NCBI RefSeq assembly: GCF_001458215.1
Contig: NZ_CYTW01000001.1
Coordinates: 1,488,001 to 1,552,000 of the forward strand
DNA: 64,000 nt
DNA from: Shimia thalassica
Lineage (GTDB): Bacteria; Pseudomonadota; Alphaproteobacteria; Rhodobacterales; Rhodobacteraceae
Direction: 5' to 3'
The notes beneath the pieces were generated by a model. The model did no database searches. It was given only the letters and a program-made list of their open reading frames with translations, and was not told the origin of the DNA. Shown in pieces: positions 46,523 through 55,786 of this stretch (its first letter is position 1; each line of letters opens with the position of its first letter). Made by a program: the position numbers and the translations under genes.

Positions 46523-49077
46523 GATTTTTCCTTAGGATTCATTCCAAGCAATGTGCGCGAAAGGCTGGGTCCTATCATCGATGATAAACGCCCGTAGGTC
46601 GAGAGCCATTGAAGGCCAATCGGATGATTATAGAACGCATCCCATGGCTTTGGGCGGTCCAGATAATGCAAGATCACAGCTTCACCCGGTTGAGACGCGG
46701 ACCCGTTCAGGATTTCCTGAATATTGGTTCCAACACTTGGTGGTACGAACCGGTTATAGCGTTCGGGCAAATGAAATACAGCGTCCTTGAACCCGATATT
46801 CAAGGCACATTGATCGTGAAACAGCAGTGTGTTGTTCGAAATGGCATCAATGGAGGCATCGATGTGGTCGCCACAATCGGCATGTGTCGCCTCGATTACC
46901 AAAACACCCGAGTTGAAATAATGTCCCGGTTTAATGCCGTGCAAACCTTCGGCGCGCTGGACCTCGGGGCGTGTCACTTCGCGGCGTGCCCCGATGGGCG
47001 CTCCGCGAAGGCCAATTTCAAACAAGCTTTCCAGATCAGAATTGATCAGAACATCCGAGTCCACATAAAGCGCTCGCTTGCACAGACGGTTGCGCACAAG
47101 GTGGCGCGCCGCAAAGATGCGATAGTATGCCGAACTGGCAAGCTCGTGTCCGCTTGTGAAAACACCATATGAGCTGTCCAGATCTGTTTCCGGTTCAATC
47201 AGGTCCGAGGCAACATGTGTCTGGATCTGTACACCGGTCGCCGAGGTGATGCGGTTCATCACTTCGGGTGTCAACGTGTCATCATCTTCCGTCACGATCA
47301 TGAGCCGGCAATTGGACAGAAGGTCAGGGCATTTCTCGATCAGCGACATGACTGTGACGGCTGTACCAGCCCTGTAGTTGTTGCTGGTACACAGGAAAAT
47401 CACTTCGTCACCGGTATCACCTACTACCATCGGCGCGATGCTCAGCTTGTTTTGCAGACGCGTCGAAGTGACCTTGTCGGCCTGAACATCCGGATCTTGA
47501 AGGGCTGCTTCCAAGCTGGAGCGATCCATTGCCAGATGATCCAGCAGCGCAACACGCAACCGCTTAAGGTGGGTATTCGTACGCCAGTCTGCCCGACCTT
47601 TGACCATCGCCAAAAGAGCATCCAGATCATCACTATGCGAGAATGCACGGAATACGATATCGCCGGTCTGGTCGAAATCGAACCCGACAAGGTTGGTTCG
47701 TTCTGTCAGTTCGCGAATTTGCGCCCAGTCGCGTTTCTCGGCGGCAAAGCGTAAGATCGAAGGCAGAGCCCCGGCTTCAATCGTTTCGCCTTCAACGAGT
47801 TGTGGCAAAAGCTGTTCAGCGTCTTCGATACGCCCCTTGAAACAGGCCTGCTCGAAGGTTTTAAGAAGCAACAGGCGATCTTGATCAGGCGCATTGGGCG
47901 AACAATTGGCCAGAATGTCGTCCACGGCGTCCCAATGCTGGCGTCTGAAATTGATGTCGATCAGGGCCATCTGTAAATAAAAGGCGGGAACTTCTGTTGA
48001 TTGCAGTGAATCAATAAGCGTTTCAGCTTCGGCCAGCAGGCCAGCCCCGAGCAGCTTGTAAACCAGCTCGATTGTTTCATGCTGTACCGCGCGTAAAACA
48101 CGCGGTTTCATCTTGAGGATCTTGCGGTGGGCTTCGGCCAAATCATCGTTGAAAACGTCAATCAGGAAAAGCGCGACAGCCTCTAGATCGGGGGACATAT
48201 CTGGGTGATCGAAAAGCACCCCTTTTCCGTTACTTCTGAGATCGTCCGGAGTCTGGGATTTCAAAAAGACCTTGAGAAGCCGCACATCGTTTAGAGATGT
48301 CAGAGAAATCCCTTCCAAGAGACGAAGTGCCTGCGCATTTGCGCCGACTTCAACACTTGCCAGCGCTGCAATCTCGCGGATCTGGGGAATGCTCTGCAGA
48401 TGAGCGGGCAGGGTATATTCAAAGAACTCCAGAGCGCCATCATGGTTTGACGACCCTTGCAGACACTCCATCGCGCGGATGGCCACCAAAGGGTCGGTAT
48501 CCGTTTGGAACAGGTGAATGTAAAATTCTTCGAGACCGCCGCGCATCCCGTGTTCATGCAACCCGTCAACAACGCCGCGCAGGTTGGTGCGAAACTCTTC
48601 TGGTCCGTAAATGCCTGGCCAATCCAGGATATGACGCGCGGCATCCAGAGCGTCTTTTGCCGCGCCGTCACGCATTTTCGCAACGCATAGCCCGTACCAG
48701 TTCGGTTTGGAGCCCTCGTCGATCTGAATACCCTGTTCGAATGCCGCCGAAGCCGCATCATGTTCGCCTAGATCCAGTTTAAGAAACCCGAGTTTCTCAT
48801 AATAGGTCGGGTTTTGTGACGTGTTTGGATCAAACAAATCCAGATAAACTTGGGCTGTTGCCGTGTCGCTGATTTCGCGTGCCTTGTCGCAAGCAAAAAA
48901 CAAAAGATCTGCGGGGATTTCTTTGAGCTTCGTACCATCCGCGTGTTCAAGCAGAAAATAGCGAAGTTCCTTGCCTTTCAGGCTATTGGCGAAAGCAATG
49001 AATTCGTTTGAATCAAGCAAATCAGTGGTGTCGATATCTTGTGTATCAGACGGCGCTTGGTCAATTTGGGTGGCCAT
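46519..49077 (-). CDS. TPR-rich protein fused to a GT8-type glycosyltransferase
   Basis: An 852-residue protein. Residues ~30-550 are helical with TPR-like units, for example DLGEHDAASAAFEQGIQIDE and AEAETLIDSLQSTEVPAFYLQMALID. The C-terminal GT8 domain begins near 556 (EVIFLCTSNNYRAGTAVTV), with the metal-binding DxD in ALYVDSDVLI near 671-673, GHYFNSGVLVIEA, and HYLDRPKPWD near 820. GT8 enzymes retain anomeric configuration. The repeat region may recruit partner proteins or a carrier. It is the first gene of a three-gene leftward unit with two sulfotransferase genes, starting after the FAAL terminator. Confidence 0.85.
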   Translation of the reverse strand: MATQIDQAPSDTQDIDTTDLLDSNEFIAFANSLKGKELRYFLLEHADGTKLKEIPADLLFFACDKAREISDTATAQVYLDLFDPNTSQNPTYYEKLGFLKLDLGEHDAASAAFEQGIQIDEGSKPNWYGLCVAKMRDGAAKDALDAARHILDWPGIYGPEEFRTNLRGVVDGLHEHGMRGGLEEFYIHLFQTDTDPLVAIRAMECLQGSSNHDGALEFFEYTLPAHLQSIPQIREIAALASVEVGANAQALRLLEGISLTSLNDVRLLKVFLKSQTPDDLRSNGKGVLFDHPDMSPDLEAVALFLIDVFNDDLAEAHRKILKMKPRVLRAVQHETIELVYKLLGAGLLAEAETLIDSLQSTEVPAFYLQMALIDINFRRQHWDAVDDILANCSPNAPDQDRLLLLKTFEQACFKGRIEDAEQLLPQLVEGETIEAGALPSILRFAAEKRDWAQIRELTERTNLVGFDFDQTGDIVFRAFSHSDDLDALLAMVKGRADWRTNTHLKRLRVALLDHLAMDRSSLEAALQDPDVQADKVTSTRLQNKLSIAPMVVGDTGDEVIFLCTSNNYRAGTAVTVMSLIEKCPDLLSNCRLMIVTEDDDTLTPEVMNRITSATGVQIQTHVASDLIEPETDLDSSYGVFTSGHELASSAYYRIFAARHLVRNRLCKRALYVDSDVLINSDLESLFEIGLRGAPIGARREVTRPEVQRAEGLHGIKPGHYFNSGVLVIEATHADCGDHIDASIDAISNNTLLFHDQCALNIGFKDAVFHLPERYNRFVPPSVGTNIQEILNGSASQPGEAVILHYLDRPKPWDAFYNHPIGLQWLSTYGRLSSMIGPSLSRTLLGMNPKEKS

Positions 49078-49204
49078 AATTTGAGTGTCCTAAAAAAAAG
49101 GAATTGGCTTAGATTTATCTGGTTTAGGTAACGCAATCAAAGCCTTTTGAGGCGGAAGACGGAATTTCAATTCAAGCGCATTGGGCGACGCCTTTTTTAC
49201 AGGG

Positions 49205-49227
49205 CTTTTGTTTTTTCAAAACAAAAG
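49205..49227 (-). repeat. AT-rich perfect hairpin beside the FAAL terminator
   Basis: CTTTTGTTTT and AAAACAAAAG are exact complements around a TTC loop. It directly follows, in the direction of transcription, the GC-richer terminator stem at 49226-49255 and supplies its U-rich tail. Confidence 0.6.
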
Positions 49228-49255
49228 AAGAGAGACCGAAGCGGGTCTCTCTTCT
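49226..49255 (-). terminator. Rho-independent terminator of the FAAL gene
   Basis: A perfect 12-bp stem (AGAAGAGAGACC/GGTCTCTCTTCT) with a 6-base loop. On the minus strand it is followed by TTTGTTTTG. It lies 60 bases after the FAAL stop and separates that gene from the TPR-GT8 unit. Confidence 0.88.
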
Positions 49256-49314
49256 TCGCCGAAAATACCATGTTCAGAATGGCGCATATGAAGTGCTTAT
49301 CTCTTTCGAGGATT

Positions 49315-52300
49315 CTAGCCTTCGGATTGGGCCCTTTTTTGCTCACTGATGCGTCTTCGCTGCATTTGGATTTCAGCTTGGCGTGCCTCGAAGCTTTGAA
49401 GGTCCGCAAAGGCCTGTTCGATCTTTTGAATGCGATCTGTATCGCCTGCATTCTTCGCACGTTCTAGCATAACGTTCAGGCGTTCTTTGCGCACTTTGAC
49501 AGCGGCTTGAGCCATTCCTATCCGTGCCGAACGAATGGTTTCCATTTCACCGTGATCTATTTTCTTTAGGCCGAAAGGGCAAAACCAATCAGAGGACGAG
49601 TCCTCTTCAAGAGAGCCAGAGAAGGCCAATTTACTGCTGATTTCCGGATCACTGACGTTCAGTGTCGAGACGTTTTTTACTGTTGCCATGACGGCGACGA
49701 AAGCTGTGTCTGGCAATTGTTTACCCTGTGCGCCACAGGCCAACACAACGTCGAATTCACCTTTCATCCGATCCAGAATTTCAGGAGCATAGCTTGTTGT
49801 GCGTACAGATTTTTTTCCTGCCTTTTCAATTTCCTTTTGAATGAAGGGGGCGCTGGCTTCCATTCCAACCAGGCAGAACCTGTCGAACTTCTGGATCACG
49901 GGTTGAAGTGCATTCACGTCGACGTAGTGCGAGCAGAAATGGCCAAGATCGTCACGAGCAATCGGCACTGATTGATTACGGGCAGAGGTTGCAAGCGGCT
50001 TTTTCAGAGTTTCACTCCAGTCCGCAATTGCCGTCATCAAAGTGAGCCCAAACTTCATTTCCTTTGTGTCAACTGCGCCGGCTTCGTTCGTGAAGTCTCG
50101 CTTCTCCCAGTCTTCTGTGTAAGTGGAAAAACCCGGAATGGTGGCGACACGGAAAATCGGAATACCCAGGTAGTCAGACAAAAGCGCATGTGTTTTGCTT
50201 CTGTCTGCAAGTGGCATGTCTTCGCCGGAAATTACCGACATTGGCAACAAATGGTTCATTTGGGGATAACGCTGCCACCGAACCAAAACTCTGTCGGCGC
50301 GGGGATCGCGCTCGAGAGTGTGACTGAGGACGGTATAGGTTTGCTTGATCGGTATCGAGATTTCGGCAAGATCATCCATCAAAATCAAACTTGCGCGTCG
50401 CAAACTGTCAAAGGCCCGGTCAATCGCGCCAAATTCTGGCCCATCAATGCGGGGTTGAAACCAGTCATGGAAAACCAAGTCCGACAAAACAATAGGTGAT
50501 GGGGGAAGGCACAAGTGTTCGAAAGTGACTTTGCGCCCGAACCGTTTGGATAGGGCTTCGATATCTTCCGGTTTGATTGCGTCCGTAAGTTTGCGGTCCG
50601 CCAATGAAACAATATGGATCGCCTCTTGTGGTGCCTTCGCTTCGGGTGCATCGACCTTGCGCGCCTCCAAAATTTTAGCGCGATACGAGTTCAGGCTCGT
50701 TTTGCCATCAAAGAGGATGTTCTCTTCGTTCAAGATCACCCGCAACATAGTAAGCGATAGGGAATCCAGTGACGCAGACACGGGGAGTGTCCAATCCGCT
50801 TTGGAAAAGCTTGCCTCCAAATCGGCGATAGGGTCGGTTCCTTTGGTGCTTTTAGTGCGCGCATCAAGAACACGCTGCATATCTTCCGAACTGGCCCTGC
50901 GGTTGAATTTTCCGGACGAGGTTTTGGTCAAAAACCGTGGGGGGACAAAGTGGACAGTAAGCTGTTCCGCGCCGGTTTCGTTGCGCAATTGGACGGCAAT
51001 GTCATCAGCATCGTTGCGGCGAAAAAACTCGGGATGTTCGACCAGGACCTCAATCGCTGTGGTGCCCAATCGTTCGTCCCATTTTTCACATGCGACCCCG
51101 CGTCCTTTCACCTCGGGAAGAAGGCGGTTGAGAACCAGATCGATGTCCGACAGCATGAATTTGCGGCCGGCCTGAATGACAAGATCACGTTTGCGGCCCG
51201 TGATGTAGAATTCTCCATCTTCAAAAACCGCGAGATCGCCTGTGGGATAAAACCCTTCTTCGTTACGGATGTCCTCCATGCCGATGTAGTTTACCAAAGA
51301 CGTCGGCGAGCGAACGAAAATCTCTCCATCGTCTGCAAGGTGTATCTCGACGTCTTTGATTGGCGCACCACAAGAGACGACATCCACGCCTTCGATTTTG
51401 CGGGTCTTGATGCCGTGGCGCACGGTCATTGCAAATATGTTTTCGGCCATAGCATAAACCGCCGAAAATCTTTCGCGGCGAACACCGGCTTTTTTCGAAA
51501 ACTTTTTGCATGTCAGATCGGAAATCGGCTCGGAACAATTGACCCACCAACGCATTGAGGAAAGGTCACCCGGAGCCTCTTGCAGGGACATCAGCTCGTA
51601 CCCGAAGTTGGGCATATAGGTGATCGTTCCGCGATACTTTTCAATCGCATCATAGAGCATTCCGGGTGAAGAGACCCAACACATCGGATCCATCATCACA
51701 ATTGGAATGCCAAGGATCATGGGCATCACAAAACAGGCGATGTAGCCCATGTCGTGATACAGCGGCAACCATGACACCACCGTATCCTTTTGCCCATCGA
51801 GCAAGAACGATTGGTCATAGTCGTGTGTATGGCGCTCCAGAGCGCGACCTGTGAATTCGATTGCTTTGCGAAAACCGGTGGTGCCGGAGGAAAGTTGCAA
51901 AATCGAGTAGTCGATCAATTCAAAAGGGCTGTCGTCGGTGCCGTTTTGTGCAGCGCTGGCAAGGTCCGAAAAGGAAATGGTTTTTGCCGTAGTGGGGCAG
52001 GAGGCAAGCAGATCATCCTCGCCAATGATTGCAGCCATCTCGACAAGATCGACCGTGTTGCTGACTGATTTCGTCCAAAAGCTACGGCTTTGCTTTTTGG
52101 TAGGGTACTGCAGGATCAGGGGCTTGGTGTCAGCCAAAAGGGCACCAAGCCAGTTCAAGACAAGTTCGGGGCCGGTTTTAGCCAAAAGGCCAACAACATC
52201 TCCGGGGGCGACATCTTCTGCAATACGGGCCGCAATCCCGCGAATACGTGCAGTTTCGGAGGAAGGCGTCAGTTCGATAGGTTCGTTCGTTTCACTCAAA

Positions 52301-52335
52301 AAAGTCATGCGAGGAAGCGTTGCGGATTTAATCAT
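49315..52335 (-). CDS. Fatty acyl-AMP ligase (FAAL-like) with carrier-like segment and long C-terminal extension
   Basis: A 1006-residue protein. The ANL adenylation domain covers about 1-500: LQLSSGTTGFRKA (P-loop), the FAAL-typical VSWLPLYHDMGYI, YAMAENIF, YPTGDLAVFEDGEFYITGRKRDLVIQ and the C-terminal Lys context KTSSGKFNRR. Around 500-575 a carrier-like segment carries the DSL-type motif SLDSLSLTML with Ser near 523. About 430 further residues (IHIVSLADRKLTDAIKPEDI onward) match nothing I recognise and end in a basic coiled tail. FAALs activate fatty acids as acyl-AMP and load them on a carrier protein rather than CoA. It has its own terminator and probably feeds the ACP at 37995. Confidence 0.82.
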   Translation of the reverse strand: MIKSATLPRMTFLSETNEPIELTPSSETARIRGIAARIAEDVAPGDVVGLLAKTGPELVLNWLGALLADTKPLILQYPTKKQSRSFWTKSVSNTVDLVEMAAIIGEDDLLASCPTTAKTISFSDLASAAQNGTDDSPFELIDYSILQLSSGTTGFRKAIEFTGRALERHTHDYDQSFLLDGQKDTVVSWLPLYHDMGYIACFVMPMILGIPIVMMDPMCWVSSPGMLYDAIEKYRGTITYMPNFGYELMSLQEAPGDLSSMRWWVNCSEPISDLTCKKFSKKAGVRRERFSAVYAMAENIFAMTVRHGIKTRKIEGVDVVSCGAPIKDVEIHLADDGEIFVRSPTSLVNYIGMEDIRNEEGFYPTGDLAVFEDGEFYITGRKRDLVIQAGRKFMLSDIDLVLNRLLPEVKGRGVACEKWDERLGTTAIEVLVEHPEFFRRNDADDIAVQLRNETGAEQLTVHFVPPRFLTKTSSGKFNRRASSEDMQRVLDARTKSTKGTDPIADLEASFSKADWTLPVSASLDSLSLTMLRVILNEENILFDGKTSLNSYRAKILEARKVDAPEAKAPQEAIHIVSLADRKLTDAIKPEDIEALSKRFGRKVTFEHLCLPPSPIVLSDLVFHDWFQPRIDGPEFGAIDRAFDSLRRASLILMDDLAEISIPIKQTYTVLSHTLERDPRADRVLVRWQRYPQMNHLLPMSVISGEDMPLADRSKTHALLSDYLGIPIFRVATIPGFSTYTEDWEKRDFTNEAGAVDTKEMKFGLTLMTAIADWSETLKKPLATSARNQSVPIARDDLGHFCSHYVDVNALQPVIQKFDRFCLVGMEASAPFIQKEIEKAGKKSVRTTSYAPEILDRMKGEFDVVLACGAQGKQLPDTAFVAVMATVKNVSTLNVSDPEISSKLAFSGSLEEDSSSDWFCPFGLKKIDHGEMETIRSARIGMAQAAVKVRKERLNVMLERAKNAGDTDRIQKIEQAFADLQSFEARQAEIQMQRRRISEQKRAQSEG

Positions 52336-52821
52336 TCTCTTGGCTCTCGTTCAAATATTTGGGCGGGGGAGGCTAGCTGGAGTTTCAATTGAGTGGTGAA
52401 TAGATAAACAGGTGAAACTGGTCTGTTAAACATATTGGGTCAAGGGGGTGGGAGGCACCTGAATTTTGAAGAAGTATGCAAGTTCTTTCCCTTAAAATCA
52501 AAGCCGCTGAACTTTCCAGATATTTGGAACGTTCGACAATATGAAAGCAGGCATTTCTTATTATTTCGCCAGTTTGTTGACAAGCTTGATGGGAAAAGTG
52601 GCGTGAATTCGTAAAAACCTGTTCGCTCCTCCAAAGTAAACTCAATCCAGCACCCCCATCTTAGATTTATCCAAACTCTGGCATTTGGGCTGGTTCGATA
52701 ACGGGAACCTAAAGGCTTGGATCGTTGTCTCGTGTTCAGCGAGGGGAAGTCAGCGGAACGGCTTTGGGTGTTGATCGGTATCTTGACGCCGCCGAATAAC
52801 AGACGCTGGATGTTGGGGAAG
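52336..52821. other. Gene-free stretch between the FAAL and RTX genes
   Basis: About 490 bases with no supported gene. Short open frames here lack family resemblance and ribosome-binding sites. No transposase remnant or terminal repeat is recognised. Confidence 0.5.
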
Positions 52822-52850
52822 GAAAGGGGAGCGCAGTGCGCTCCCCTTTC
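52822..52850 (-). terminator. Strong hairpin after the RTX gene
   Basis: A perfect 13-bp stem (GAAAGGGGAGCGC/GCGCTCCCCTTTC) with a 3-base loop, 28 bases after the RTX stop. On the minus strand it is followed by CTTCCCC, so the U-tract is weak but part of the stem itself ends in TTTC. Confidence 0.7.
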
Positions 52851-52877
52851 TGACATTGTGCCGGTGAAAAGTCGGGC

Positions 52878-53834
52878 TCAGATCAGATCAATCGTGGCCC
52901 CTGTGAAAAGACGGATATTGATGTCTTCGGCGTGTTCGACATCGGTTAGAATCCATAGCACCTGATTTGTGGGCGCATAGGTGATGATGGCGTCCTGAAT
53001 ACCAGCCTCACCGTTGTTGGTGTTGTGAAAACTCACATGAAACTGGTTCGCGTTATAGGCTTCGCCGCCAAAATGCAGAAGGTCGCCCTCGGAAGCGTCA
53101 TAGTCATGGATGCGATCAAACAAATAATCGGACGCCTCTCGGTAGAAGCGGTCTTCATCTGCGCCCCCCCAAAGGTCGTCAACTCCGTTTCCACCGTCGA
53201 TAAAGTCAAAGCCATCGCCGCCTTGCAAGGTGTCGCCATATTGCCCTCCGAACAGGCGATCATCACCCGTGCCACCATAGATATGGTCACTCAGGTTGCC
53301 ACCCCAAAGAGCATCGTCGCCACTGCCTCCGGAAATCGTGTCTTCACCTTGTTGCCCTAGTATCGTGTCGTTTCCAGCGCCCCCGAACAGGTGTTCCCAA
53401 TTGAAAAATTTGTGACTGCCAACAATCAGATCATTTCCGTTATCGCCATAGATCCAATGGTTGCCGCCACCTAAATGAATGACATCGTCACCTTCGCCGC
53501 CATGGACCTGCATCGGCCCGAGATAGCTTCGTGTGAGCGAAGCCGAGGAAATCGTGTCATCCCCTGTGCCGCCATTCAGTGTTGCATGACCGTGCCCAGA
53601 GGGTCCAAAAAGAAGATCATCATCCGGTCCGCCAAACAGTACGTCCCCGCCATTCCCGGCATAAAGAGTGTCGTTGCCGGAATCCCCTCGCAAGGTATCG
53701 TTATTGTTCGCGTTGTTGCTGTGGGCGGCTAAGACGTCATCCCCCTCACGACCATAAATCACAGCTTGATTGTTGGGGTTGGGGGGCGCGACGATGAGAT
53801 CGTCAGCTGCAGTTCCAATTACTTCGTAAATCAT
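52878..53834 (-). CDS. RTX (hemolysin-type calcium-binding repeat) protein
   Basis: A 318-residue protein made almost entirely of glycine/aspartate nonapeptide repeats of the form GGxGxDxLx (for example GGEGDDVIHLGGG, GGTGDDRLFGG, GGDGFDFIDGG), forming a calcium-dependent parallel beta-roll. There is no catalytic domain and no N-terminal signal peptide, as usual for type I secreted proteins, whose signal lies in the last ~60 residues. The ATG at 53834 (MIYEVIGTAADDLIV) has AGGG at 8-base spacing; the ATGs at 53861 and 53864 are alternatives. No type I secretion genes are beside it. It may be a surface-layer or adhesion component linked to the neighbouring glycan genes. Confidence 0.87.
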   Translation of the reverse strand: MIYEVIGTAADDLIVAPPNPNNQAVIYGREGDDVLAAHSNNANNNDTLRGDSGNDTLYAGNGGDVLFGGPDDDLLFGPSGHGHATLNGGTGDDTISSASLTRSYLGPMQVHGGEGDDVIHLGGGNHWIYGDNGNDLIVGSHKFFNWEHLFGGAGNDTILGQQGEDTISGGSGDDALWGGNLSDHIYGGTGDDRLFGGQYGDTLQGGDGFDFIDGGNGVDDLWGGADEDRFYREASDYLFDRIHDYDASEGDLLHFGGEAYNANQFHVSFHNTNNGEAGIQDAIITYAPTNQVLWILTDVEHAEDINIRLFTGATIDLI

Positions 53835-54010
53835 ATCAAAGACCCTAATGCTAAAGGCCATCATTGGGCACTCTTTGCAAAAACAAGTCAAGAATTGCCG
53901 TCGTGCGGTGAAACACGCGGTTTGAAAGCTGCAAGGCTAAATGAAAAAAGGACTGCCCATTGCGGGCAATCCTCTTGTCTTTTGTACCACTTGTCTGCGC
54001 CGCGACAGAG

Positions 54011-55723
54011 TTAGTCGCGTTTACCTGCAAAGCGGCCTTGCCATTCTTCGCGTTCGTCATCGGTGATCTTGCGGAAGGTCACGTCCGGCACGGTAAAGGC
54101 ATGACCCGCTTGCAGGGCCTCCAATGCCGCAGGCACATCGTCGGGCCAGCTGTCATCGCTGGTCTGCATCGCAGCCATCAACGCGTCTTTGGCATCCGGA
54201 ATGAACGGCGCAGACAGAACCGCATAAAGGCGGATCAGGTTCAGCGCCAGACGAATTTGCGCCGCGGCCTGTTCAGGGTCGGTTTTGAAGGTCGACCAAG
54301 GGGCGGCGTTTTGCAGATATTCATTGCCTGCAACCCAGATCGCCCGCAGCTCTTGCGAAGATTTACGGACCTCCATCGCCTCCATGTGGCCTTCATAGGC
54401 GCGGATGCGCGTGGTCAACTCTTCGATAAGCGCCTGTTCCTGTTCGCCAAAAGTGCCGCCAGCAGGGACTTCTTCGCCAAATTTCGAGCGGCAGAACTTG
54501 GTGACGCGGCTGACAAAGTTGCCCAGAACGTCGGCAAGGTCCTTGTTGACCGATTGCTGGAAGTTTTCCCATGTGAACTCAGAGTCGCTGCTTTCTGGTG
54601 CGTGGCTCAGCAACCACCAGCGCCAGTAATCGGCGGGCAGGATTTCCAGCGCCTGATCCATGAACACGCCGCGTCCGCGCGAGGTCGAGAACTGTCCGCC
54701 GTCATAGTTCAGATAGTTGAACGATTTCAGGTGGTCGACCAGCTTCCATGGCTCGCCCGATCCCAGAATGGTCGCTGGGAAAGACAGGGTGTGGAAAGGC
54801 ACGTTATCCTTGCCCATGAACTGGGTATAGCGAACATCGTCAGCGCCCTTATCCGTGCGCCACCAGCGTTCCCAGTTATCGCCTTTGCCGGCATCCACCC
54901 ATTCCTGCGAACAGGCGATGTATTCAATCGGGGCATCAAACCAGACATAGAAAACCTTGCCTTCCATGCCGGGCCAGACATCGTCACCCTTCATGACCGG
55001 AACACCCCAGTCGAGATCGCGGGTGATGCCGCGATCCTGAAGACCATCCCCGTCGTTCAGCCATTTGTTGGCGATAGATGTGGTCAGCACGGGCCAGTCG
55101 GTTTTGCTGTCGATCCATGCTTGCAGCTTGTCGCGCATTTGTGACTGGCACAGGAACAGGTGTTTGGTTTCACGCTCTTCCAGATCGGTTGATCCGGAAA
55201 TGGTCGAATAGGGGTTGATCAGGTCGGTCGGGTCGAGCTGCTTGGTGCAGTTGTCACACTGGTCGCCACGAGCGCTTTCGAAGCCGCAGTTGGGGCAGGT
55301 GCCTTCGATATAGCGATCAGGCAGGAACCGGCCATCGGTGTTGGAATACATCTGCTTTTCGCTGACTTCACGGATCAGACCGGCCTCGTCCAGCTGTCCG
55401 GCAAAGTGTTGGGTCAGCTTTTTGTTCTGTTCGCTCGACGAGCGGCCGAAATGGTCAAACGACAGGCGGAAGCCTTCGGCGATCTTTGCCTGAACGTCGT
55501 GCATCTCGGCACAGTATTCGGCGACAGGCTGGCCTGCTTTGGCGGCAGCCAGTTCCGCGGGGGTGCCGTGTTCATCTGTGGAACACAGGAACAGAACTTC
55601 GTTGCCTCTGCCACGCTGGTACCGCGCGAACAGGTCGGCAGGCAATTGCGAGCCGACAAGGTTGCCCAAGTGTTTGATACCGTTGATGTACGGAATGGCC
55701 GAAGTGATCAGGTGACGCGCCAT
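54011..55723 (-). CDS. metG: Methionyl-tRNA synthetase
   Basis: A 570-residue class I synthetase charging tRNA-Met. The HIGH-equivalent is HLGN (about 18-21), and the KMSKS-equivalent region reads QFSTSRGRG. Zinc-knuckle cysteines CPNCG and CDNC are near 140-160. The [11 protein letters not shown]-type strand and the anticodon-binding helical domain (about 400-560) follow. AGAGGAAA precedes the ATG. It marks the return to conserved chromosomal genes after the accessory block. Confidence 0.97.
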   Translation of the reverse strand: MARHLITSAIPYINGIKHLGNLVGSQLPADLFARYQRGRGNEVLFLCSTDEHGTPAELAAAKAGQPVAEYCAEMHDVQAKIAEGFRLSFDHFGRSSSEQNKKLTQHFAGQLDEAGLIREVSEKQMYSNTDGRFLPDRYIEGTCPNCGFESARGDQCDNCTKQLDPTDLINPYSTISGSTDLEERETKHLFLCQSQMRDKLQAWIDSKTDWPVLTTSIANKWLNDGDGLQDRGITRDLDWGVPVMKGDDVWPGMEGKVFYVWFDAPIEYIACSQEWVDAGKGDNWERWWRTDKGADDVRYTQFMGKDNVPFHTLSFPATILGSGEPWKLVDHLKSFNYLNYDGGQFSTSRGRGVFMDQALEILPADYWRWWLLSHAPESSDSEFTWENFQQSVNKDLADVLGNFVSRVTKFCRSKFGEEVPAGGTFGEQEQALIEELTTRIRAYEGHMEAMEVRKSSQELRAIWVAGNEYLQNAAPWSTFKTDPEQAAAQIRLALNLIRLYAVLSAPFIPDAKDALMAAMQTSDDSWPDDVPAALEALQAGHAFTVPDVTFRKITDDEREEWQGRFAGKRD

Positions 55724-55786
55724 TTGGATTTCCTCTGGTCTGCTGTTGCGCTTCGTCTAGCCCATTGGTGTGGCTAGGGAAAGGGG

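Noticed and set aside
52440-52856. A possible small gene or transposase remnant before the RTX gene
   Set aside because: The frame runs through the perfect terminator hairpin at 52822-52850 and resembles no transposase; no terminal repeats or target duplication were seen.
53960-55144. A 394-codon open frame on the plus strand
   Set aside because: It is antisense to metG with no recognisable protein features.
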